Of a stretch of DNA of 64,000 bases, positions 51,323-58,779 are shown piece after piece. Under the pieces are notes generated by a model that saw nothing but the letters and a program-made list of their open reading frames with translations, had not been told where the DNA came from and did not search any database. The stretch is from Streptomyces sp. DSM 110735. Lineage in GTDB: Bacteria; Actinomycetota; Actinomycetes; Streptomycetales; Streptomycetaceae. Each line of letters begins with the position of its first letter. Position 1 is the first letter of the stretch. Made by a program: the position numbers and the translations under genes. Location of the stretch: positions 48,389 through 112,388 of the forward strand of contig NZ_JACYHF010000019.1 in the NCBI RefSeq assembly GCF_016482685.1, read 5' to 3'.

Positions 51323-52876
51323 TCAGTCCGGCAGTTCGTGGAGGGTCTCCTCCGGTTCCTCGTTTGCCGCGTAGGGGTGTACGCGGCATTCCTCGGTGAA
51401 GGGGGTGAACCAGGATTCGGGGGATTCGGGGGTGGGGTGGGGGGTGGGGGTGTTCAGGGTGGTGGCGAAGTTTTCGAGGGCCTTGGCTACTTCGTCTGTC
51501 AGGAGGCCGTAGAGGTCGGCGGTGACCTCCGCCTGGGTGAGGAGGGAGCCCAGGAGGAGCTTCTCCGCTACGCAGGTCGGGGGGCCGAAGGGGGGTCGGG
51601 TCAGGCGGGACGTGAGCGTGATCGCCGTGACGGTGAGGCGGCGGGTGAAGAGGACCGTGTACGCGTCGGCCAGGTGTGGGGGGAGGTCGTCGAGGATCAT
51701 GAAGGTGGCGTTGCTGCGGGCGACCGTGGGGCCGTCCTCCTCCAGGGCGGCCAGGTCGGTGAAGAGTTCGTCCACCAGGAGGTCGATCGCGTAGATCAGG
51801 GCGCCTGCGGCTATCTCCGCCGACTCCTTGCTCACCGTTCGGGTCGCTTCGCCGGTCGCCGCCCGAGCCCCCTCGCCGCTCGTCGCCTCGGCTGGTCCGC
51901 CGCACACCGGCCCGGCCGGCTCGGCACTTGCCACCGTGGTCTGCTCCGGGCGCCCCCACTCCACCGGCTCGGGGCTTGTGCCCGCGGTCTCCTCGGCGCC
52001 CATCACCCCGAGCAGTTCGTCGCTCCCCGTCCCGATGGGTTCACGGCTCCCGGCCGCCGTCTCCTCGCCGCCCATCACCCCGAGCAGTTCGTCGCTCCCC
52101 GTCCCGATGGGTTCACGGCTCCCGGCCGCGGTCTCCTCACCGCCCATCATCCCGACCGGCTCGCCGTTCCCCGTCCCGACCGGCTCGCCGTCTCCCGGCC
52201 CAGTCGGCCCGCCGCTTCGCGCCCCGGTCGGCTCCCGTCCACCCGCCTCGGACGCATCGCCACCCGTCACCCCCATCGGCGCCTCGCCACCCGCCGCCCC
52301 CGGCACCCCCACCCGCTCCTCCCCCGCGTAGCCGAACGCCGTCAGCGGGAACGACGTGAGGAGGGGGGCCAGTTCGCGGAGGCGTATGCGCATCGCGTCG
52401 GATTCCGAGGGGGCTGGGGTGCCGCCGGGGGGCGTCGCTCCGAGATCGCCTGCCGCGTGGCGGCGGGCTCGTTCCGCGGGGTCGGCGGGTGGGGCGTCGG
52501 GGCCGTCGGCGGCGTCCAGGCTTTCCTGGAGGAGTTCGGAGTTCAGTTCCACCGCGCAGCGGGTTATCTGCCAGTCGGCTAGGGGTTCGGAGGTGTCGAG
52601 GAGTTCGGTCACCACCTCGCGTGCCGCCTCCTCGGCGAATTCCAGGGCGGGCGCGTCCACGAAGAGTTTCAGGAGGGCGCCGCCGGGGTGGACGGCGATG
52701 AGGTCGTCCATCAGGTCGACCTCCATGCCGTCCGGTCCCTCGATGGCCTCCAGGGAGTCGAAGCCCTTGCGCAGCAGGAAGAGGACGCCCTCCCGTTGCA
52801 GCGCGTCCAGGTCCGGCGTGCCCTCGGGCGGCGTCATCGTCACGGTCACCACGTATGTCACACGTTCATCGTGCAT
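51323..52876 (-). CDS. Two-domain protein of unknown function with expanded Gly/Glu/Thr repeat insert
   Basis: A 517-residue protein. Residues about 5-130 are an alpha/beta domain (VVTVTMTPPEGTPDL, a hydrophobic FVDAPALEFAEEAAREVVTE helix). A second domain appears split: IRLRELAPLLTSFPLTAFGY (164-183) continues at about 352 with EIAAGALIYAIDLLVDELFTDL, and reaches about 490. Between them lies a 165-residue low-complexity insert containing two identical 24-residue units (246-269 and 270-293) plus degenerate copies. It is first in the island, 83 bp before the EACC1-like gene. The start at 52876 has no good ribosome site, and a nearby GTG may be used. No family is recognised. Confidence 0.6.
   Translation of the reverse strand: MHDERVTYVVTVTMTPPEGTPDLDALQREGVLFLLRKGFDSLEAIEGPDGMEVDLMDDLIAVHPGGALLKLFVDAPALEFAEEAAREVVTELLDTSEPLADWQITRCAVELNSELLQESLDAADGPDAPPADPAERARRHAAGDLGATPPGGTPAPSESDAMRIRLRELAPLLTSFPLTAFGYAGEERVGVPGAAGGEAPMGVTGGDASEAGGREPTGARSGGPTGPGDGEPVGTGNGEPVGMMGGEETAAGSREPIGTGSDELLGVMGGEETAAGSREPIGTGSDELLGVMGAEETAGTSPEPVEWGRPEQTTVASAEPAGPVCGGPAEATSGEGARAATGEATRTVSKESAEIAAGALIYAIDLLVDELFTDLAALEEDGPTVARSNATFMILDDLPPHLADAYTVLFTRRLTVTAITLTSRLTRPPFGPPTCVAEKLLLGSLLTQAEVTADLYGLLTDEVAKALENFATTLNTPTPHPTPESPESWFTPFTEECRVHPYAANEEPEETLHELPD
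51987..52130 (-). repeat. 72-bp in-frame tandem duplication
   Basis: Two almost identical 72-bp units (51987-52058 and 52059-52130) within the preceding gene, with a partial third copy after 52131. The unit length is a multiple of three, so the frame is kept. Very low divergence implies recent expansion. Confidence 0.9.
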
Positions 52877-52904
52877 GAGGGGAGCCAGGGAGGTAGCGGA
52901 ATCG

Positions 52905-52964
52905 GGGGGAGTCCGCCCGGGGGGAGTCCGTCCGGGGGGAGTCCGTCCGGGCTGAGTCCGCCGG
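52905..52964. repeat. 15-bp tandem repeat upstream of island operon
   Basis: Units of GGGGGAGTCCGTCCG: copies at 52905-52919, 52920-52934 and 52935-52949, with a degenerate fourth to 52964. They lie 29 bp before the first gene of the cluster, within its likely promoter. Confidence 0.85.
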
Positions 52965-53069
52965 GAAGAGAGAGGTCACGTCGCCCGTCACCGCACAGCG
53001 CCATGTCACCGCCCGCCGGTCAGTCACGGCACGCCTCCCCCTCGCCGCAATCCCCGCCGCACCACCCCC

Positions 53070-54116
53070 TCACGCCGACCGCTTCCGCGCCCCCGCCTTC
53101 TTCGCAGGCGTCTTCTTCGCCGCAGCCTTCTTCCCCGCCCCCGTGCTCTTCGTCGCCCCCCGTTTCCCAGACGGTTCCGCCGACTTGGAGGTGGACTTGC
53201 GGGCCGCCGCCGTCTTCTTCGCCGGAGGCTTCTTCGCACCGGCGGCGGACGCCGTCGACTTCTTGCCGCCCGTCTCCTTCGGGGTGCCGCGTCCGCGCGG
53301 GAGGGTGCGGACCTCGGCGTCCTCGCCCGGTTCCCCGGCGCCCCGCGACTCCCGCGCCTCGCGCACGCTCTTCTCCAGTGCCGCCATCAGGTCGAGGACC
53401 TTGCCGCCGGTGGCGGGGGCGGGAGCCTCGGGCGGGGCCTCACCGGCCGCCTTGGCCGCGATGACCTCTTCGAGCGCCTCGCGGTACTCGTCGTGCAGGT
53501 CGTCCAGGTCGACCTCGCCGAGGGTGTCCATCAGGGCGTCCGCGAGGTCGAGTTCCTTGTCGCGGACGGTGACGTCCACGTCGGGGGCCACGCCCTCGGG
53601 CGCGCGCACCTCGTCGGGCCACAGCAGACCGTGCATGACGATGACGTCGCCCACGACGCGCAGCATCCCGAGCCGTTCGCGGCCGCGCAGGGCGAACTTG
53701 GCGACGGCGACCTTGTTGCTGCGCTTGAGCGCCTCGCGCAGCAGGGTGTACGGCTTGGCGGCGGAGGCTCCGGCGGCGGCGAGGTAGTACGCGGCGTCCA
53801 TCTGGAGCGGGTCGATGCGGTCGGCGGGGACGAAGGCGACGATGTCGATGGTGCGGGCGGTGGGCAGCGGCAGATGGGAGAGGTCGTCCTCGGTGATCGG
53901 GATCATCTCGCCGTCCGGCGCCTCGTACGCCTTGCCGATCTCCGCCTGCTCGACCTCGCGCCCCTCCAGCTCGCACACCTTGCGGTAGCGGATGCGGCCG
54001 TTGTCCTCGGTGTGGACCTGGCGGAAGGAGACCGCGTGGCTCTCGGTAGCGTTCACGACCTTGATCGGGATGCTGACCAGGCCGAACGAGATCGCGCCGT
54101 TCCATATGGATCGCAC
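53070..54116 (-). CDS. ku: Ku protein (non-homologous end joining)
   Basis: A 348-residue bacterial Ku. It starts MRSIWNGAISFGLVSIPIK and contains the Ku core (YLAAAGASAAKPYTLLREAL, then GMLRVVGDVIVMHGLLWPDE). The final 90 residues are a Lys/Ala/Pro/Thr-rich tail with repeated AAKKTPAKK-like segments, the extended C-terminus of actinobacterial Ku that binds DNA and aids threading. It binds double-strand ends for NHEJ. The GTG at 54116 diverges from the LigD-type polymerase gene with only 65 bp between, so both are probably co-regulated. Confidence 0.95.
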   Translation of the reverse strand: MRSIWNGAISFGLVSIPIKVVNATESHAVSFRQVHTEDNGRIRYRKVCELEGREVEQAEIGKAYEAPDGEMIPITEDDLSHLPLPTARTIDIVAFVPADRIDPLQMDAAYYLAAAGASAAKPYTLLREALKRSNKVAVAKFALRGRERLGMLRVVGDVIVMHGLLWPDEVRAPEGVAPDVDVTVRDKELDLADALMDTLGEVDLDDLHDEYREALEEVIAAKAAGEAPPEAPAPATGGKVLDLMAALEKSVREARESRGAGEPGEDAEVRTLPRGRGTPKETGGKKSTASAAGAKKPPAKKTAAARKSTSKSAEPSGKRGATKSTGAGKKAAAKKTPAKKAGARKRSA

Positions 54117-54181
54117 GTGCAGCGCCCCTTCCGTACGGTTCCGATGTGTCCCCTTCGCCCCATTTCTGGGATTGTCATCCT

Positions 54182-55063
54182 ATGACGCCAGTGACGGAGG
54201 TGGCGGGGCGGCGGGTCACGCTCAGCAACCTGGACAAGGTGCTGTACCCGGACAGCGGTTTCACCAAGGGCGAGCTGCTGCACTACTACGCCACCACCGC
54301 GGACGTCCTGCTGCCGCATCTGCGCGACCGCGCGGTCTCCTTCCTGCGCTACCCCGACGGCCCCGGCGGCCAGGTCTTCTTCACCAAGAACGTGCCGCCC
54401 GGTACGCCCGACTGGGTCACGACCGCCGAGGTGCCCCGCTCCGAGGGTCCCGCCCGGATGGTGGTCGTGCAGGACCTCCCCTCGCTGGTCTGGGCGGCGA
54501 ACCTGGTCGCCGAGTTCCACACCCACCAGTGGCTGGTCCAGGCACCCGACGCCGCCGACCGGCTCGTGTTCGACCTCGATCCCGGGGCGCCCGCGACCGT
54601 CGTCCACTGCTGCGAGGTCGCCCTGTGGCTGCGTGAACGGCTCGCCGCCGACGGCATCGGGGCGTACGCCAAGACCGCCGGGTCGAAGGGGCTCCATCTG
54701 CTGGCCGCCGTGCGCGGGGCGTCGCCCGAGGCGACGAGCGAGTACGCCAAGGCGCTCGCGGTGGAGGCGGAGGAGGCGCTGCCGGGGCTCGTCACCCACC
54801 GCATGACCAAGAGCCTCAGACCCGGCAAGGTCTTCGTGGACTGGAGCCAGAACGCCGCCCGCAAGACCACCGCCACCCCGTACACCCTGCGCGCCCGCCA
54901 CGCCCCGCTCGTCTCCGCGCCCCTCACCTGGGACGAGGTCGAGGCGTGCCGCGTCCCGGCGGACCTGGAGTTCCTGGCCGACGACATCGCGCCCCGGGTC
55001 GAGGAACACGGCGACCTGATGGCGGGACTCCTGGACCCGGAGCGAGCCGCGGAACTGCCGTAA
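54182..55063 (+). CDS. LigD-type primase-polymerase (stand-alone Pol domain)
   Basis: A 293-residue archaeo-eukaryotic primase-like polymerase as in the LigD N-terminal domain. It has the catalytic LVFDLDPGAPA (DxD), the KTAGSKGLHLLA segment, the third acidic residue region KVFVDWSQNAARKTT, and LSNLDKVLYPDSG at the start. There is no ligase or 3'-phosphoesterase domain. It adds ribo- or deoxynucleotides at Ku-bound ends during repair. A stand-alone Pol next to ku is typical of Streptomyces, with the ATP ligase encoded elsewhere. The ATG at 54182 is close to the probable transcription start. Confidence 0.92.
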   Translation: MTPVTEVAGRRVTLSNLDKVLYPDSGFTKGELLHYYATTADVLLPHLRDRAVSFLRYPDGPGGQVFFTKNVPPGTPDWVTTAEVPRSEGPARMVVVQDLPSLVWAANLVAEFHTHQWLVQAPDAADRLVFDLDPGAPATVVHCCEVALWLRERLAADGIGAYAKTAGSKGLHLLAAVRGASPEATSEYAKALAVEAEEALPGLVTHRMTKSLRPGKVFVDWSQNAARKTTATPYTLRARHAPLVSAPLTWDEVEACRVPADLEFLADDIAPRVEEHGDLMAGLLDPERAAELP

Positions 55064-55117
55064 GCAGAGCTGCGACAACCCGAGCCGCCCCAACCCGAGC
55101 CGCCGCGAACAGCCGTA

Positions 55118-55921
55118 CTACAGCCCCCGCCACGTCCTCCGGTCCCGCGCCATCGCGTGCAACGCCTCCACGTCCCCCGGCTTCAGCAGCCCGCCCAGTC
55201 GCGCGAGCCCCGCCAGCTCCTCCTCCCGCAGGATCCGTACCGTCCGGGGCACCGCCGTGATCAGCACCTCGGCAGGTCCCGCGACGGCGAGGACCGGGCG
55301 GACCTCCGCCGTCAGGGCGTACGCCGCCCGGTCGGCGTCCGCGCGCAGCCGCCGGAGCAGCGGCTCGGGGGCGCGGCGGCCCACGGCGACCATCGGGTCG
55401 GCGACCAGGACCCGCTGTCTGCGGGCGTACAGCGCGCGGACGGCGAAGAGTCCCGCGGGACCGATGAGCAGGTGGTGGACGCGGTCGCCGCCGGGGAGCG
55501 GTATCGAGTGCAGGGTGTGCCAGCCCGCGCCTTCGAGCGCGTCCAGGGCGGCGCCCACCGTCTCCTCGGCCAGCAGGGCGCGCCGGCGCGGGTCGGGGCG
55601 GAGCCGGTGGGCGGGGGCGGGCTCGCGGTCGAGGGCGACGAGCAGTGCCTCGCCGGGGCGGTTGGGAGCGAGGTCGTCGTCGGGGTGGAGGGTGAGGCGG
55701 GCGAGTTCGGCGGGGGTGGGTGCCGGGGGCGGTCCCACGGTGACGGGACCGGTGAGGAAGGGGCGCAGGGCGGCGAGCACGTCCTGCCGGGAGTCCTCGG
55801 CGAGGAGGCTGATCCGGGCGGTCTCGCGGTCGTACCAGGCGACGTTGTTCCCGTCCGTGCCGCGGACGTACAGCCGTTCGCGGCCGCGGAGCCGGGTCGG
55901 CACCACGCGCAGTCCGCTCAT
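55118..55921 (-). CDS. NERD-domain protein
   Basis: A 267-residue protein. Residues about 125-200 form a NERD (nuclease-related) domain: EGAGWHTLHSIPLPGGDRVHHLLIGPAGLFAV, then a Lys-poor segment. The Asp-X-hydrophobic-Gly-Gly pattern of the family reads DRVHHLLIGPAG, so the usual DHVVVGPxG is altered. The rest is Arg/Leu-rich. NERD proteins are suspected DNA-processing enzymes, and location beside ku and the LigD polymerase fits. It converges with the polymerase gene 54 bp away. Confidence 0.75.
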   Translation of the reverse strand: MSGLRVVPTRLRGRERLYVRGTDGNNVAWYDRETARISLLAEDSRQDVLAALRPFLTGPVTVGPPPAPTPAELARLTLHPDDDLAPNRPGEALLVALDREPAPAHRLRPDPRRRALLAEETVGAALDALEGAGWHTLHSIPLPGGDRVHHLLIGPAGLFAVRALYARRQRVLVADPMVAVGRRAPEPLLRRLRADADRAAYALTAEVRPVLAVAGPAEVLITAVPRTVRILREEELAGLARLGGLLKPGDVEALHAMARDRRTWRGL

Positions 55922-55999
55922 GCGCCATCACCCCTCGACCATGGGACCAGGCGGGAGCACCCCGTGCAAGAAGTCGCGCCCGGGGAACGGTCCCCTTGG

Positions 56000-56033
56000 C
56001 CGCACAGCCAGCCGCACAGCCAGCCGCACAGCC
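56000..56033. repeat. 12-bp tandem repeat
   Basis: CCGCACAGCCAG at 56000-56011 and 56012-56023 and a partial third copy to 56033, 50 bp before the lipoprotein start. Confidence 0.8.
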
Positions 56034-56083
56034 GCCCCGCGTAAGGTGGACGGACCCCGTTCACCCGGCAGCACAGGAGTTTC

Positions 56084-56836
56084 GTGTCCGACCGTCGTCG
56101 CAGGTCCGCGCGGGGTGTCCGCGCCGTGGGACTCGTCGCGGTGCTGGCGGCGGGGCTCGGCGGATGCGGGGATTCCGGGGGGCTGCTCGCGGACGGGCCC
56201 GCCTCGGTCGCGGTCGGTCCGGCGACGCTGTGGCCGGATCTGCGGCCCGCGTCGAGCCCGGCGTATCCGTACGACGTGGCCAGCCGGGAGACGGTCGAGG
56301 GGATACGGGTGCCGGGGGGCGGGATACGCGCGGTCGACCCGGTCGCGGTCGTGACGGCGGAACTTGCCGCGCACCCCGACGACTACGGCTCGAAGGGGGC
56401 GTACCACGCGACGGTGGACCGGATGAAGGACTGCGCGGACGGTACCCGGAACCCCAAGTGCCCCTTGCTGAAAGCCTATTACCGGGACCTGACCGGGGAC
56501 GGACGCGTCGATCTCACCCTCGGTTTCCGCCTCCGGCCGACCAATCAGACGGCGGTACGGGTCTACACGGTCGAGGGGCACGCGCTCGTGCGGGTGCTGT
56601 CCGACAACGACGCGATCACCGGGGTGGAGCTGGCCGGGCGCTCGGTGATCGTGCGCTCCCCGGCGGAGATCTCGGGGTACGAGTACCGGACCACGTGGGC
56701 GTGGGACGCGGAGCAGCGGGCGATGGTGTTCACGCGGGACGAGTTCCTGCGCACGGGCGGCGGTACGGCGGCTCCGGGTCCGTCCGCCTCGCCCCCGCCG
56801 GGACCGAACCCGAACACTCCCCCGGGCGCGCCGTGA
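56084..56836 (+). CDS. Lipoprotein coupled to a sensor kinase
   Basis: A 250-residue lipoprotein: signal RRSARGVRAVGLVAVLAAGL, lipobox LGGC. The mature part (Tyr/Asp/Arg-rich, GDGRVDLTLGFRL) has one Cys pair (DCADGTRNPKCP) and a Pro-rich C-terminus. The GTG at 56084 is the likely start. The stop overlaps the kinase GTG (GTGA, 56833-56836), so the pair is translationally coupled. As CseA does for CseC, it may modulate the kinase from the outer membrane face, an analogy only. Confidence 0.78.
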   Translation: MSDRRRRSARGVRAVGLVAVLAAGLGGCGDSGGLLADGPASVAVGPATLWPDLRPASSPAYPYDVASRETVEGIRVPGGGIRAVDPVAVVTAELAAHPDDYGSKGAYHATVDRMKDCADGTRNPKCPLLKAYYRDLTGDGRVDLTLGFRLRPTNQTAVRVYTVEGHALVRVLSDNDAITGVELAGRSVIVRSPAEISGYEYRTTWAWDAEQRAMVFTRDEFLRTGGGTAAPGPSASPPPGPNPNTPPGAP

Positions 56837-58080
56837 GGCGTCCGCTCCCCCGCTGGGCGGGGACGCTCGCCGCCAAGGCCGCCGCGTTCATCACGGTGAT
56901 GTGCTGTGCGCTGGCGGCGCTGCTCGGGGTCCTGGTGCACGTCTCGGTGACGGATCAGACGGTGGGGCAGGCGCGCGGTCAGGCGCTGGACCGCCTGGAC
57001 GAGGCGGTGCGCGCCTACCGGGCCGGGGACGCGCTGCCGCCGGGCGCCGGGCTCGACCCGGTCGCGCTGCCCGCGCCGCTGCGGGAGCTGGCGGTGTCCG
57101 GGGAGCGGGGCACGATGGTGGCGGAGTACCAGGGGCGCCCCACGATGTGGGCGGCGGCGCCCGCCGACGGCGGGCGGGCGATCGCGGTGGAGGTCGACCA
57201 CTCGCAGCAGGCGCGGACCATCGCGGGGCTGGACCGGTCGATCCTGTGGTCCTCGGCGCTGGCCATAGGCGCGACGGCGCTGGTCGGGGCGTTCGCGGTG
57301 ACCCGGGTGACCCGGCGGCTGCACACGACCGCGCGGGTGGCCCGGCGGATCAGCGCGGGCGACCTGGACGCGCGGGTGGACGATCCCCGCACGCGGGACC
57401 CGGCGCGGCAGCGGGACGAGGTGGCGGCGGTCGCCGCCGCGCTGGACTCGATGGCGGCGAGCCTGCAGGGCAAGCTGCTGAGCGAGCAGCGGTTCACCGC
57501 CGACGTGGCGCACGAGCTGCGCACCCCGCTGACCGGGCTGCACGCGGCGGCCGAGCTGCTGCCGCCGGGGCGCCCGACGGAGCTGGTGCGGGACCGGGTG
57601 GCAGCGCTGCGCACGCTGACCGAGGACCTGCTGGAGATCTCCCGGCTGGACAGCGGGCGCGAGCGCCTTGAGGCGGACACCGAGGAACTGGGCGCGCTGG
57701 TACGGCGCGTGGTGCGGGCTTCCGGGACGGACACCGAGGTGACGGTCGTCCGGGACGCGCGGGTGGAGACCGACCGGCGGCGCCTGGAGCGGGTGCTGGG
57801 CAATCTGGTCGCCAACGCGCACCGGCACGGGCGGACGCCGGTGCTGCTGACGGTGGACGGGCCCGTGGTGACGGTCCGGGACCACGGGGACGGCTATCCG
57901 GCGTATCTGGTGGAGCACGGTCCGCAGCGCTTCCGCACCGAGGGCGGCGCGAAGGGGCACGGTCTGGGGCTGACCATCGCGCGGGGTCAGGCGGAGGTGC
58001 TGGGCGCCCGGCTGACGTTCGCGAACGCGGCGGACGGGGGCGCGGTGGCGACGCTGCGGCTGGCGGCGGACGGCGAGTAG
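56833..58080 (+). CDS. Sensor histidine kinase without adjacent regulator
   Basis: A 415-residue kinase. TM1 is near 15-40, with an extracytoplasmic sensor of about 90 residues, TM2 near 140-160 and a HAMP linker (RRISAGDLDARVDD). HisKA has FTADVAHELRTPLTGL, and HATPase has N-box NLVANAHRHG, a DHGDGYP G1 box and GHGLGLTIARG. The first G box (DxGxGxP) reads DHGDGYP, with the second Gly kept. No response regulator gene flanks it. The GTG start overlaps the lipoprotein stop. Target regulator unknown. Confidence 0.87.
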   Translation: MRRPLPRWAGTLAAKAAAFITVMCCALAALLGVLVHVSVTDQTVGQARGQALDRLDEAVRAYRAGDALPPGAGLDPVALPAPLRELAVSGERGTMVAEYQGRPTMWAAAPADGGRAIAVEVDHSQQARTIAGLDRSILWSSALAIGATALVGAFAVTRVTRRLHTTARVARRISAGDLDARVDDPRTRDPARQRDEVAAVAAALDSMAASLQGKLLSEQRFTADVAHELRTPLTGLHAAAELLPPGRPTELVRDRVAALRTLTEDLLEISRLDSGRERLEADTEELGALVRRVVRASGTDTEVTVVRDARVETDRRRLERVLGNLVANAHRHGRTPVLLTVDGPVVTVRDHGDGYPAYLVEHGPQRFRTEGGAKGHGLGLTIARGQAEVLGARLTFANAADGGAVATLRLAADGE

Positions 58081-58114
58081 CCGGGGGCACGGAACACGCA
58101 CCGCACACGCACCG

Positions 58115-58150
58115 CACCCGCACCCGCACCCGCACCCGCACCCGCACCCG
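58115..58150. repeat. Hexanucleotide tandem repeat (CACCCG)6
   Basis: Six perfect CACCCG units follow related CGCACC units, all in the 230-bp gap after the kinase gene. They are non-coding and prone to slippage. Confidence 0.88.
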
Positions 58151-58310
58151 CACGGAACACCTACGGCACACGTACGGCCGAGCGCGCGTCCGCCCCGCGC
58201 CCGGCACCCCCGAAAGGACGCCTCCCCGATGGCCCACTGCGGCGCGCAGCCGCCGGGGGGCGCTCCTAATGTGGCGATTAGTCAGTTGCACCCGCCTCCG
58301 GAGGTGTTCC

Positions 58311-58730
58311 ATGTCCCTGCGTTCCGCCCTCACCCGCGGTGTCGCCCTGGCGGCGGCGACGGGCGCCCTGCTCGCCGGTGCCGCGGCCGTCCCGGCCGGT
58401 GCCGACGACGGCAAGGGCAACGGCACGTCCGTCGCCGCGCCGCCGAACGGCGGGCCCAGTGGTCCGGGCGGCGGACGGGGCGACCGCGACCCGCGCCGCT
58501 ACCAGGGCGTCGTCACGGCGCAGGACGGTCTGTGGCTGCACGACCGCCCCGACCGGAGCACCCGCAAGGTCCGCTTCGCGGAGCACGGCGCGAAGGTCTC
58601 CATCTACTGCAAGGTCAAGGGCTCCGCGGTGGGCGGCAACCCGCTGTGGTACCTGCTCACGGACGGCACCTGGGCGTGGGGCTCCGCGCGGTACATCGCC
58701 AACGTCGGAGCCGCGCCACGCTGGTGCTGA
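58311..58730 (+). CDS. Small secreted SH3-like protein
   Basis: A 139-residue protein. Signal peptide to about residue 31 (AVPAGADDG). A Gly/Pro linker follows, then a C-terminal domain (GVVTAQDGLWLHDRPDRSTR, then VSIYCKVKGSAVGGNPLWY) that looks like a bacterial SH3 domain with two Cys (one C-terminal). SH3-like secreted proteins bind cell wall or are hydrolase accessories. The ATG has GGAGG six bases upstream. It precedes the FtsW/PBP pair by 49 bp. Confidence 0.75.
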   Translation: MSLRSALTRGVALAAATGALLAGAAAVPAGADDGKGNGTSVAAPPNGGPSGPGGGRGDRDPRRYQGVVTAQDGLWLHDRPDRSTRKVRFAEHGAKVSIYCKVKGSAVGGNPLWYLLTDGTWAWGSARYIANVGAAPRWC

Positions 58731-58779
58731 CCTCCCGACAGAGACGGCGTATAACCTCACTTATGTGTAGGTTCCGGAC

